Of a DNA stretch of 64,000 bases, positions 40,760 to 49,862 are shown in pieces. The stretch covers positions 2,604,001-2,668,000 of the forward strand of contig NZ_JAKIJS010000001.1 in NCBI RefSeq assembly GCF_021608225.1, given 5' to 3'. Position 1 is the stretch's first letter. Each line of letters begins with the position of its first letter. The stretch is from Pseudalkalibacillus berkeleyi (GTDB taxonomy: Bacteria; Bacillota; Bacilli; Bacillales; Fictibacillaceae). A program made the position numbers and the translations under genes. A model generated the notes under the pieces. The model made no database searches. It saw only the letters and a program-made list of their open reading frames with translations, and was not told the origin of the DNA.

Positions 40760-42721
40760 TTATTTAAATTTCTTAATCAGGTTTCCGAAAATGATGTCAT
40801 CTGAGATTCTGTATTGCTGTTGGGCTTCTTCGTAGATTGAGCTGCACTCCTTGATGTCGATCTTCTTGCCAGTTTCAAACTCATAGCATGTTCCGTTACT
40901 GAAGATGCCATCCTTAGCTTGTTGGTACCATACCTTGCCATTCGTGACACTTCCTGTTCTCAGTGCAACCAAACGATTTCCTTCCAGGAATAGGTCCTTA
41001 CCCATAAAATATTTATCGTTCGTTTCATGCCCTAACATATGCAGAAGTGTTGGGGCTAAATGAAGCTGTCCTCCAGTCTTCTCATACGTACCTGCTAGCT
41101 GATCTTCAGGTAAGTGGATGACAAGTGGAACCTGATCGTATTCTTTATATAATTCAAATTCATTCTTATCACCGGTAACGAATGTTTCTGAATTCGTCCC
41201 CTGTTCCATCACTTTTGCGTCATGATCACCATAGAACACGACTACGGAGTTCTCCCACAAACCTTTTTGTTTCAGTTCCTCGACAAAGACTTTAATCGAC
41301 TGATCCACATAATGCACCGAGTGAAGATAGTTTTCAAGAAGTTCGTTTTCCACATTGTCTAAATTAAGTACCTTATGTTTTTTTGGCATAGGATACGGAT
41401 GATGGCTCGTTAACGAAATCATGAATGAATAAAAGGGCTTGTCTGCTGGCATCATATCAACCGTTTGACGGAAAAAGTCTTCATCTGAAGCGCCCCATCC
41501 AATCGTCTCCTCAGGCTGATAATCTTCCTTCGAGTAAAATTGATCGTATTCTAGTGAACTGTACATGGAATTCCGGTTCCAAAAGCTCCCTTTAAATGCA
41601 TGATGGGCTGTAGCTTGATATCCATCATCCTTTAGCACTTTTGAAATACTGTCATATTCATTCGCACTGTATCGAATAAAGGCTGAACCAGTAGCTAAAG
41701 GATATAGTGATGTATTCACAAGTAGGTCCGCATCAGACGTCCTTCCTTGTGCAGCTTGATGATAAAAGTTTGGAAAATACGCACTATCTTTAATCAGCTC
41801 ATTTAAATAAGGCGTGATCTCTTGTCCTTCTACTTCACGATTGATGACGAAATCCTGAATGGCTTCCAGCTGTACAACAATCAGATTTTTCCCTTCTGCT
41901 ATACCAAATGTTTCTGGACTCGTTTTCCCGGTATTGGTTGAGAACCACTCGTCAATTTCATTTGCCCGTTCTTTTGAGACTCTTTTTTTATGTAGAACAT
42001 AGTCTTCGAAATTTCGCTTCATATCAAAGAAATGATAGCCGTAAATGCCCGTAAACTTATAAATACTTTCACTTGCGATCATCTTCTCAAGAATCTTCTT
42101 CCCACCATATTGGTAGAAGACGTGTAAAGGCTGCTGGACACAGAACCAGCCAATCACGAAGGCGAGAATCCCAGCAACAATTGCCCGCTTTTTCTCAGCA
42201 AACCACTTCTTCTTCCATATGAAAATGAAGAGAGGAATCGTTAGGAATACATCCACCCAAAATAAGATGTCTTTCAACTGTATAAGGCTGATGATGCTGT
42301 CTGTCAGATTTCCGACTTGCCCTGCTTGTAAAAGTAAAGCAACGGATATGAAGCCATCGAAGTATCGGTAATGGATGACATCGGCAAACAAGACAAATGA
42401 AACCAATGCATTTAAAATAATTAAAATATAAATTCGTTTCCGCCTTGTAAAGAAGAGTGTCCAAAACGAAAGTAATAATATGTATCCTAGACTAATCATC
42501 AACAATCCACTACGGATGGTGTTAAAGCTACCTCCACCAAAGATAAATGCAAATAGGTTCTTTATGTACCCCCATACGCCATACTCATAAAAGACTGTAC
42601 CTGTAAGATCGGCTAACAGATACGTCTTGAACATCAGCAATAGGACGAATAAGAAATAGTCAGAGTAAAAAAACAACCTTTCTCTGAACCAATTTATTTT
42701 AAAAATCCATCTATCTCTCAT
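40760..42721 (-). CDS. LTA synthase family protein (sulfatase-fold phosphoglycerol transferase)
   Basis: 653 residues. About five membrane segments within 18-200, then a linker helix region and an extracellular sulfatase domain. The nucleophile motif QGRTSDAD places Thr328, with upstream metal ligand Glu286 (VVQLEAIQD); YGDHDAKV supplies the later metal ligands. LtaS-type enzymes polymerise or prime polyglycerol phosphate lipoteichoic acid using phosphatidylglycerol. Complete set of catalytic residues. Preceded on its strand by a decayed gene region. Whether it is the primary LtaS or a YqgS/YfnI/YvgJ-type paralog cannot be decided by eye. Confidence 0.93.
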   Translation of the reverse strand: MRDRWIFKINWFRERLFFYSDYFLFVLLLMFKTYLLADLTGTVFYEYGVWGYIKNLFAFIFGGGSFNTIRSGLLMISLGYILLLSFWTLFFTRRKRIYILIILNALVSFVLFADVIHYRYFDGFISVALLLQAGQVGNLTDSIISLIQLKDILFWVDVFLTIPLFIFIWKKKWFAEKKRAIVAGILAFVIGWFCVQQPLHVFYQYGGKKILEKMIASESIYKFTGIYGYHFFDMKRNFEDYVLHKKRVSKERANEIDEWFSTNTGKTSPETFGIAEGKNLIVVQLEAIQDFVINREVEGQEITPYLNELIKDSAYFPNFYHQAAQGRTSDADLLVNTSLYPLATGSAFIRYSANEYDSISKVLKDDGYQATAHHAFKGSFWNRNSMYSSLEYDQFYSKEDYQPEETIGWGASDEDFFRQTVDMMPADKPFYSFMISLTSHHPYPMPKKHKVLNLDNVENELLENYLHSVHYVDQSIKVFVEELKQKGLWENSVVVFYGDHDAKVMEQGTNSETFVTGDKNEFELYKEYDQVPLVIHLPEDQLAGTYEKTGGQLHLAPTLLHMLGHETNDKYFMGKDLFLEGNRLVALRTGSVTNGKVWYQQAKDGIFSNGTCYEFETGKKIDIKECSSIYEEAQQQYRISDDIIFGNLIKKFK

Positions 42722-42856
42722 GAACCCACGTTCCCCTTATGTTAAAATTTACAAACTCTTAGTAAACTTAGCATAAAATTTATAATAGTAAAACCATACA
42801 AAAAGCCTACAATCCAAATAGACCAAGATTCATAGGGATAGTTCTCTTGGTACGAC

Positions 42857-42879
42857 GACAAGGTACCTGTCCCCTTGTC
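42857..42879 (-). repeat. REP-like palindrome 7 (divergent copy)
   Basis: Minus-strand reading: GACAAGG, GGACAGGTA, CCTTGTC. The central GGGGACAGGTACC is kept while the outer arms differ (GGACAAGG instead of GTGGGTCG). It lies 3 nt after the stop of the ComM-like remnant. Confidence 0.65.
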
Positions 42880-42881
42880 CC

Positions 42882-43105
42882 TTAGTTCTGCTTCAATGAG
42901 AGGATTGAATTGTTCGTCGTTTTCACTTCTCGCCTCAATGTTAATGCCTCCCACAAATCGGCATCGTCAATAGATGAAAACTCGTTTAAATCAGCGATCG
43001 TCCTTACTAACTGTATAAGCTTAATCTGCACTCGATTATTTAGCCCGACTATTACAATTCCTCTAGGTATTAAGAAAGATGGCCCCTGAACAATTCCGAA
43101 GTCAT
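42882..43105 (-). pseudogene. Remnant of a Mg-chelatase/ComM (YifB)-type AAA protein, C-terminal fragment
   Basis: One minus-strand frame, open from about 43105 to the TAA at 42882-42884, reads LNNRVQIKLIQLVRTIADLN then EFSSIDDADLWEALTLRRE. The V(A/R)RTIADL...I...L.EA...R pattern is the C-terminal Mg_chelatase_C helix bundle of ComM/YifB and related ATPases. There is no start codon with a ribosome site and no ATPase domain upstream, where only a flippase gene and about 340 nt of noncoding DNA lie. I infer a decayed gene end. A GTG-started ORF in another frame (42742-42954) is discounted. Confidence 0.55.
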
Positions 43106-43395
43106 CTTATAGCTGCCTATTTCTTTTATTTAACTGTTTATTTTCAAGGGTACAGTTCACTAACCAATAACACGTCTTATAATACTTCAAATAGTTTTCC
43201 GAAAACTTCCAAACGATTAATTAACAATATCCCTTATTCTCCCTCACTATGAGATTGGGTATAAGTCACTCTTATTAGTTTAGGTTTTTTTTGATCGGAT
43301 ACATCAGTACCGTTCGGAATTGCTGATCAAGGTCATCTATTTTAAAGTGATGTTAAAAGAAAAATGAGCTTCTAGAATCGCTTCTAAAAAACATT

Positions 43396-43432
43396 TGTTA
43401 TACGGGAAAACATTTACGTTCTCCCGTAAAGA
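43396..43432 (-). terminator. Probable terminator after the wzx-like gene
   Basis: TACGGGAAAAC and GTTCTCCCGTA pair around ATTTAC, with TAACAAATG then an A-run on the left (U-rich for the minus strand). The gap 43106-43395 holds no recognisable gene. Confidence 0.5.
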
Positions 43433-43448
43433 GCGTTTTTGAAAATAA

Positions 43449-44759
43449 CTACTTTTTCACTGGTCTCATACCATCCCCATGCTTTACATAGTTTCTACTT
43501 GAATTGATCACCCAAATGCTTAAATATAGATACGCAATAACTCCAGTTAGTGAGTATAATGCGATTGCGAGAACATCGTTATCAAATAAATAAAACCCAA
43601 TGGCTAAACCTAAAATATTTAAGATCATACTAATAATTTCAAATAACAAAAAACGCCCCTGCAAATTCATCACAGGTATTGCAACAGAGCTTGGGAGATT
43701 TATAAACATAAAAAATAGCCATAAAGCTAACCATCTTGCATATTCTCCTGCTACCACCCACTCTGTTCCAAACACAAACCCGAAAAGCTGAGGTCCATAG
43801 GCCACGACGATTCCAAATGGTATGATGCCGACAACTGCAATAAGTAAGGTAGATTTACAAATCAAACGAGTTAGATTTTCCCCATTATTCGCTGCCTCTG
43901 CAATTCGAGGATAAAACACATCAGTTACTGATTTACCTATAAGTCTTATTGGCATATCGAGTACAGTTTTTCCTATATTATAAAATCCTGCTGAGGCAGG
44001 ACCAAAGAAAACTGATAACAATAAAACAGGTAAGCTCCTAGAAACAGCATTAATTAATACTTGTGGTGCTCTATAAAGTGGAAAGTCTTTGTATTTTTTT
44101 GCTAATTTCTTAAGTTCTTTTGATTCTAATGAGTCAGAAACTTCTTTCTTTAGAAAAATAGTTGTACCTCTGATTAACATAAATGTGTGCAAAGCGTTAC
44201 CAATTGTTGAAATAAATACAAGTACTGTCACTACAGGAGCAAACCATCCTATACCGACCTTTGCACTGTTTAAAATTAAAGCATTAAAGAATGCTACTTT
44301 GGCAGTAATTCTAAATTGTTTGGTGCGAAATAACCATTGTTGCGCAATTTGTAGGAAGGCTGAGAACAACATTACCAAAGGTATTAGATATAAAAATGGT
44401 GCTATTACTTCTATTTGAAGAAATTTAACTATTGGGTTATTAAAAACGAATAATACTATGGCTGTAAATAGCGCAAAAAACACAGAAATAAATAGTGAGA
44501 TGCGAATTAATCCTTTTGCATCACCTTCACTTTTAGGTAGTACAATAGCAATTGGGTAGGTCAATGCTGCTATAGGCGAAACAATGCCCACCAAGGCCAT
44601 AAACACACCTAGTACCCCAAATGCTTCCGCACCATAAAGACGAGTTAAAACGGGTGCAAAAGCCATAGTGACAACTTGGGCCGCAGCTGTGCCAGTAGCA
44701 ACTATCACTACATTGCGTACTAATGGTCTTTTACTTAGTTTTTTAAGTTTACTTTTCAT
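43449..44759 (-). CDS. Wzx-type polysaccharide flippase
   Basis: 436 residues, 12 or so membrane segments evenly spread, MATE/PST fold. It opens with a basic stretch (KLKKLSKRPLVRNVVIVATGTAAAQVVTMAFAPVLTRLYGAEAFG), the classical polysaccharide-flippase start with LTRLYGPEAFG. It would flip undecaprenyl-PP-linked repeat units made by the genes upstream in the locus. It is the last gene of the capsule/EPS locus in transcription order and has its own AAGGAG ribosome site. The 205-nt gap 44760-44965 is very AT-rich with no clear signal. Confidence 0.9.
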   Translation of the reverse strand: MKSKLKKLSKRPLVRNVVIVATGTAAAQVVTMAFAPVLTRLYGAEAFGVLGVFMALVGIVSPIAALTYPIAIVLPKSEGDAKGLIRISLFISVFFALFTAIVLFVFNNPIVKFLQIEVIAPFLYLIPLVMLFSAFLQIAQQWLFRTKQFRITAKVAFFNALILNSAKVGIGWFAPVVTVLVFISTIGNALHTFMLIRGTTIFLKKEVSDSLESKELKKLAKKYKDFPLYRAPQVLINAVSRSLPVLLLSVFFGPASAGFYNIGKTVLDMPIRLIGKSVTDVFYPRIAEAANNGENLTRLICKSTLLIAVVGIIPFGIVVAYGPQLFGFVFGTEWVVAGEYARWLALWLFFMFINLPSSVAIPVMNLQGRFLLFEIISMILNILGLAIGFYLFDNDVLAIALYSLTGVIAYLYLSIWVINSSRNYVKHGDGMRPVKK

Positions 44760-44965
44760 TCCATGCTCCTTATTGCAACTCTCACAAAAAAATATTTGAA
44801 ATAAAGACTATATTAACGATAAATCTAATATTAATTTGGTTACAACTAAGTTGAATTGTCAAACAAAATACTATTATAATTATCTGATTAATCAGCAGTG
44901 TTTTTTATTCTTTTAAGTGTTGCCTAACAACTCTTTCCATATATATATTTCTAATATATATTCGT

Positions 44966-46192
44966 CTATAATATTTTTTTCACCATATACTCTGGTGTTA
45001 ATAGTTCAGAAATTCCATAATCTACAGTTTTTAGTTGGTTTCTTGCTTTTACGATAGCATCTTTAATTGATTTTTCCTCATTTTCACATAATATAAATCT
45101 ATTGAATTTCTTAAAATATTCTCTTAACTCGTCTTTAAACTCACTGTCCAAAATAACTATAATCGGTTTCTGATAGCTGGTACAATAATAGATCTTACCA
45201 GGAATCTGAGTGCCATTTCTATTACAAATACAAACTAATATATCAGAGTTTTCTTCCATTTCAACAACTTCCTTATAAGATACCATCCCATCAACAGATA
45301 TATTTTTTGTGTTGCTTAATGTTAGATCCGATGATCCACAAATATTTAATTTAATATCATTACATTCTCTTACAGTGTTATATAAGGGAATGATGTTACG
45401 TATTCTTGAGTGGAATGCCCCAAAATATCCCATGGTAATATGCTGATCCTTTTTTATAACTTTATTTTTATTTAAAAGCTGCTGCTCATTGGCATATGCT
45501 TGAGAAGCATATGTCATTTTATAAGCCTGTTTTGGAAATGTTTCTTTTTGCGTATTTAATGTTATAGGTGATGCATACACCACTTTATTGGCTTTTACGA
45601 TTAATCTATTTTCATAATATTTTACTAAACTGTTTCTCCAGTCACTTTTTCTAGTTATATCATTTAAAAATGGGTCGCCCCAATATTGAATCCATTTAGC
45701 TTTACAGCCCTTATTTTCCGTGAAGATTCTTTCAACTAACAGGTGCGATGACTTAGGGTCTGAAGCAGAAATAATAATATCATACTCATTATAATCAATA
45801 TTAACTTTTGAAACTTGTTTAACATTAACTTTTTGGGCATCAAAAATAAATGTATTGTCATATACAGCTTTTATTATACTTCTGCCCTTTTTTAATATGT
45901 AAATTAGTGGATTTTTATTTTCATTTAGTTTTGGAGACGTTCCACTAGATTTATTTTTTTTGGCCATGAGCATCTCATATTTAGAATCCATATCTATATA
46001 ATATCTGTTTTTAATTAAAAAATTTATATCGTTCATCGTATTATCGTAGCTAATTGTACTTTGATTTGGTGTTAAAGTCATAATATCCACATCATGCCCT
46101 AAGGCAAATAACCCTTTTACAATTCCTTTATTTTGAATAGTTGCAGATGTATTGTTTTCAAATGCAACCATTGACACAAATAGTACTTTCAT
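44966..46192 (-). CDS. Glycosyltransferase, GT4-like
   Basis: 408 residues. Starts KVLFVSMVAFENNTSATIQNKGIVKGLFALGHDVDIMTL, a GT-B N-terminal domain with a sugar-acceptor glycine-rich loop; the C-terminal domain has HITMGYFGAFHSRIRNIIPLYNTV and SVDGMVSYKEVVEMEENSDILVCICN..IPGKIYYCTSYQKPIIVI, the pattern of GT4 donor-binding domains. The EX7E motif is not clear, so the donor is unknown. The region is strongly AT-rich. It follows the Wzy candidate by 14 nt on the same strand. ATG follows TTAGGGTGTT. Confidence 0.75.
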   Translation of the reverse strand: MKVLFVSMVAFENNTSATIQNKGIVKGLFALGHDVDIMTLTPNQSTISYDNTMNDINFLIKNRYYIDMDSKYEMLMAKKNKSSGTSPKLNENKNPLIYILKKGRSIIKAVYDNTFIFDAQKVNVKQVSKVNIDYNEYDIIISASDPKSSHLLVERIFTENKGCKAKWIQYWGDPFLNDITRKSDWRNSLVKYYENRLIVKANKVVYASPITLNTQKETFPKQAYKMTYASQAYANEQQLLNKNKVIKKDQHITMGYFGAFHSRIRNIIPLYNTVRECNDIKLNICGSSDLTLSNTKNISVDGMVSYKEVVEMEENSDILVCICNRNGTQIPGKIYYCTSYQKPIIVILDSEFKDELREYFKKFNRFILCENEEKSIKDAIVKARNQLKTVDYGISELLTPEYMVKKIL

Positions 46193-46206
46193 ATCAACAC
46201 CCTAAC

Positions 46207-47571
46207 TTAAGATAATAATTTCATAGATATATATATTAATGCTAATGAAAAACCAATAAATCCCCCAACATACAAAACTCCGATTTTTCTCCTTTTACTT
46301 GTTTCGATATATGCATCTATCGCTAAAGCAACCATAAACGGGTAATATAGCATGATATGCCTAAACGTAAAGGTTGTAGCTATTACACCCATAAACAAAG
46401 TCAAAAAGCATATTGCTAGCCAATCAAACTTAAATATTCTCTTAATAATGAAAGGTATCGCTAAAATTTGAAATAATACCCCGATATAAATTAACAAAAA
46501 AACAAAATCATATAGAACACTGCTTGTATTATTAAATAATCCTAAAAAGTTGGGAAAAGGAGTTATAAATGCATATACCGTTCTTAAAAAAATTCCAAAC
46601 GGTAATAATGTTTGCTCGAATATAAATGCACTTAATCCATTTTCTGCTTGGTTAAGAATATAGTTGCTATATCCTTCAATAAAACGATCAAGCTTTATGA
46701 ATTCATGAAAATTACTTAACAATATTATTGGCAAACCAATTAATATGAGATAGCTCTTTTTAAACCTAAATTTCTCTACAAAAATAAATAAGCAAATTGC
46801 TCCTGCAAAAACTAGAGCATTTGTCCTTGTGAAATACGTTGTATAAACTAAGAGAGCTAAAATCAAAACGAAAAATATTTTTCTTATATAATTCTTATTA
46901 CTTAAAATTTTGTCAACCAAGAAAATTATCAGGAATATTTGCAATAGGTTAAAGGAATCCCTGAAAACATGTGAGTTAATATACTGAATATTAGGAGTAA
47001 GAGCAAACGCAGCAATCGATAGATTCGTTTTTAAATCAGAAAATTTAGCATACTTTCTAATAAAATACTCAAATAACATAGTTATCCATAATAAAAAATA
47101 TACATTTATCATTAAGGGTAAAAATGTTGTATAATCGCCAAATAAATTAGAAAATTTAATTAAAACTGCAATATATACTACAAAAAAAGATGAATTATGC
47201 CAATTAGGTAATATATTTAATTCTAAAATTTTAAATGGGTTGTAAATACCTGCATTATGGACATCTAATCCCTCTTGCTCGAACATCAAGTCATCTGATC
47301 CACCTATATAATATGGTGAACCATAATTCATTTGATTAGCTAAATAAACTAAGAATACAAAAAAAATAGATACTACAAATATAATTGTATATATCCTTGC
47401 AGTTTTATAATTTTTTTTCATTATTAAAGGTATAGTTATAAATCCCAGTATAATTTGCATTATGAATACCGAAAAAGAGAACGTTAGAATAGAAGACATC
47501 ATTATAAAAAATACTATTAATAAAGCAAATACTTGTTTCGTTTCATGTTTTTCGAATGTTTCATTATTCAT
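46207..47571 (-). CDS. Polytopic membrane protein, candidate Wzy polymerase or GT-C enzyme
   Basis: 454 residues from ATG 47571, which follows AAAGGAAGA; an earlier start at 47604 lacks one. Twelve or so membrane segments. After the second to third, an outside loop reads YGSPYYIGGSDDLMFEQEGLDVHNAGIYNPF, with an acidic pair like those of GT-C glycosyltransferases, so it could be either a Wzy-type polymerase or a GT-C. It is the only polytopic protein in the locus that could polymerise repeat units, next to two GTs and the flippase. The DNA is highly AT-rich. Confidence 0.7.
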   Translation of the reverse strand: MNNETFEKHETKQVFALLIVFFIMMSSILTFSFSVFIMQIILGFITIPLIMKKNYKTARIYTIIFVVSIFFVFLVYLANQMNYGSPYYIGGSDDLMFEQEGLDVHNAGIYNPFKILELNILPNWHNSSFFVVYIAVLIKFSNLFGDYTTFLPLMINVYFLLWITMLFEYFIRKYAKFSDLKTNLSIAAFALTPNIQYINSHVFRDSFNLLQIFLIIFLVDKILSNKNYIRKIFFVLILALLVYTTYFTRTNALVFAGAICLFIFVEKFRFKKSYLILIGLPIILLSNFHEFIKLDRFIEGYSNYILNQAENGLSAFIFEQTLLPFGIFLRTVYAFITPFPNFLGLFNNTSSVLYDFVFLLIYIGVLFQILAIPFIIKRIFKFDWLAICFLTLFMGVIATTFTFRHIMLYYPFMVALAIDAYIETSKRRKIGVLYVGGFIGFSLALIYISMKLLS

Positions 47572-47611
47572 AAAATGGTCTTCCTTTGTTAGTTTCAGTT
47601 TCATAATTAAA

Positions 47612-48667
47612 TTATTTCTTCCCTATGAATTTATTTAATTTAGCAATGAAATACTCGTTATCTTTTATAACATTTTCAAAAAAAGAGACTCTTCCTTTTT
47701 CGTACTCAATTTTACTAAACTCTTTTAAATATCTATTTATCTCACCTGCTACATCATCTAGAGAGTTCAACACTAATCCTAAATTATATTTTTGGATTTG
47801 CTCTGCCAAGTAGGTACCCTTCAAAGATAGCATTGGCTTGCCATATAAAGCTGAGTTATATAATCTATTCGTTAAAAGACTTTTACAGTTTATATGATTA
47901 TCATACAGAAGTGTATTTATAATTGTTGCCTTTTTATACAAATGTTCTTCTTCTTCCTTTTTATAACGCCCATAAATTTTTACATTATTTATTTTATTTT
48001 GTTCTACATAATTTTTAAGTTTTTCATTTATTGTTCCTTCTCCGTGAAAAATGACATTAAACTCATTCAAATTGTTTAGTTTATTAACTAAACAAACATT
48101 AACATCCCAATGTCTAATCACACCAATAGTAGATATATTAATTTTCCGTATTTCTTTTTCAATATTTAACGGCCTTAAACTATTTAAGTTACTTACTGAA
48201 CTATTGTGATTTACGACATACTTTGCACTTTCAGGTAGCCAATTTTGTTGATAGCCAGGAGATGATATTACAGTAAATGCTGAATAATCAATAAGTTTTT
48301 TGAAATTAGAAAATTTAAAAATTTTATTGTAGTCTCTAATATCTAAAATATATTTTCCTTCATAATTCTTTATCAAGTAATTTTTAAGAAAATAGCCTAA
48401 TTGCAAAGTAAATACTATAACTTTATCATAATTTGTTTCTTTTAATTTCGCTTTAACAAAGTTTTTGTATTTAAAATAATCCAAGTAATTTCTTTGATGT
48501 CCTAATTTTTTATCTTTGTATATGAGCCCATCTACATGTTCTTCTATATTAAACCTATTCCAACTAATAATAGTATAGTCAACATTTAATTTTTTTAATA
48601 TTTTTTCATAATTGGTTACATAAGGCATATATAGCATATTTGATGGACAAATCAGTGCTATTTTCAT
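47612..48667 (-). CDS. Glycosyltransferase (GT-B, capsule type)
   Basis: 351 residues, GT-B fold: KIALICPSNMLYMPYVTNYEKILKKLNVDYTIISW at the start, a Rossmann-like domain with YDKVIVFTLQLGYFLKNYL, and a C-terminal domain with INISTIGVIRHWDVN, VIFHGEG, NNVKIYGRYKKEEEEHLYKKATI and NRLYNSALYGKPMLSLKGTY. It looks like a CapH/CpsF-style transferase; the donor is not evident. It lies in the AT-rich block. ATG 48667 follows GAAAGGTAAGTGATG. Confidence 0.72.
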   Translation of the reverse strand: MKIALICPSNMLYMPYVTNYEKILKKLNVDYTIISWNRFNIEEHVDGLIYKDKKLGHQRNYLDYFKYKNFVKAKLKETNYDKVIVFTLQLGYFLKNYLIKNYEGKYILDIRDYNKIFKFSNFKKLIDYSAFTVISSPGYQQNWLPESAKYVVNHNSSVSNLNSLRPLNIEKEIRKINISTIGVIRHWDVNVCLVNKLNNLNEFNVIFHGEGTINEKLKNYVEQNKINNVKIYGRYKKEEEEHLYKKATIINTLLYDNHINCKSLLTNRLYNSALYGKPMLSLKGTYLAEQIQKYNLGLVLNSLDDVAGEINRYLKEFSKIEYEKGRVSFFENVIKDNEYFIAKLNKFIGKK

Positions 48668-48749
48668 AGTGCATCACTTACCTTTCACTTCATAATTAAC
48701 AATATCCAAACGAAACATTTAGCAACCCTAAATGCCCTCAAAATCAACA

Positions 48750-49862
48750 TTATCTCTCCAATACATCTGCTATCCGTTTACTTGCAGAACCATCACCATA
48801 TGGATTACTTGCCTGACTCATCTTCACATATTCTTCTTTATCTTCTAGTAGCATTTTAAAAGTCTTGTAAATTACTTCTTCATCCGTTCCTACTAATTTT
48901 AATGTACCAGCTGTTACACCTTCAGGACGCTCGGTTGTATCACGCATAACTAATACAGGCTTACCTAGGCTTGGTGCTTCTTCTTGAATACCTCCACTGT
49001 CGGTCAAGATTAAATGAGACCTTGAGAGAAAGTTATGAAAATCCAAGACTTCCAAAGGCTCAATTATTTTTACCCTTTCACAATCACCTAAAATTTCGTT
49101 AGCAGCTTCTCTAACTACCGGATTCATATGAATTGGATATATTGCCTTGATATCAGGCTGCTCATCGACAATTCTTTTGATAGCTCTAAACATATTTCTC
49201 ATTTGTTCACCAAGATTTTCTCTTCTATGAGCTGTAATCATAATTAGTCTGCTATCCGCTGCCCAATCTAGATGCTCATGAAAATAGTCTTTTCGAACTG
49301 TCGTATTTAAAGCATCAATAGCAGTATTACCAGTAACATAAATATTATCTGAATTTTTACCTTCATTAATTAAGTTGTTTTTTGACATCTCTGTTGGAGC
49401 AAAATGGTAAGCTGCGACAATCCCAACTGCTTGCCGATTGAATTTTTCTGGATATGGCGAATAAATATTATATGTTCTTAGTCCAGCCTCAACATGCCCA
49501 ACAGGAATTTGGAAGTATAAACAAGCTAAAGATGTTACAAATGTTGTGGAAGTGTCACCATGAACTAGGACTACATCTGGTTTAACTTCTTCTAATACAC
49601 TTTTCATTTTTTCTAAAATATGTATAGTAACATCAAACAATGTCTGTTTCGGTTTCATAATTGAAAGATCAATATCTGGAACAACCTTAAAAGCACCCAA
49701 TACCTGATCTAACATTTCTCTATGCTGACCTGTAACACAAACAATAGTTTCTATGTTTTTTCTTGTTTTTAGCTCTTTAACCAATGGACACATTTTTATT
49801 GCCTCTGGTCTAGTTCCAAAAACGACCATTACTTTCCTGCCCAATTTACCCACCATCTTCAT
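48750..49862 (-). CDS. UDP-N-acetylglucosamine 2-epimerase, second copy
   Basis: 370 residues; about 60% identical by eye to the copy at 19747-20895, with the same motifs: VFGTRPEAIKMCPLV, VTGQHREMLDQVL, VLVHGDTSTTF, HVEAGLRTY, ITAHRRENLGEQ and DSGGIQEEAPSLGKPVLVMRDTTERPE. It would supply UDP-ManNAc to the dehydrogenase encoded just upstream. The two genes overlap by one base (TAATG). An internal ATG (49829) behind AGGA is an alternative start. Its pairing with a ManNAc dehydrogenase indicates capsule use rather than teichoic acid linkage. Confidence 0.93.
   Translation of the reverse strand: MKMVGKLGRKVMVVFGTRPEAIKMCPLVKELKTRKNIETIVCVTGQHREMLDQVLGAFKVVPDIDLSIMKPKQTLFDVTIHILEKMKSVLEEVKPDVVLVHGDTSTTFVTSLACLYFQIPVGHVEAGLRTYNIYSPYPEKFNRQAVGIVAAYHFAPTEMSKNNLINEGKNSDNIYVTGNTAIDALNTTVRKDYFHEHLDWAADSRLIMITAHRRENLGEQMRNMFRAIKRIVDEQPDIKAIYPIHMNPVVREAANEILGDCERVKIIEPLEVLDFHNFLSRSHLILTDSGGIQEEAPSLGKPVLVMRDTTERPEGVTAGTLKLVGTDEEVIYKTFKMLLEDKEEYVKMSQASNPYGDGSASKRIADVLER

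Noticed and set aside
42742-42954. 70-codon minus-strand ORF starting at GTG 42954
   Set aside because: It overlaps the ComM-like remnant in another frame, runs through the REP 7 copy (reading RDKGTGTLSS), and has no ribosome site.
44760-44965. TTGACA near 44865 as a promoter for the wzx-like gene
   Set aside because: The best -10 match (TAATAT) is 23 nt away; spacing is outside the useful range.
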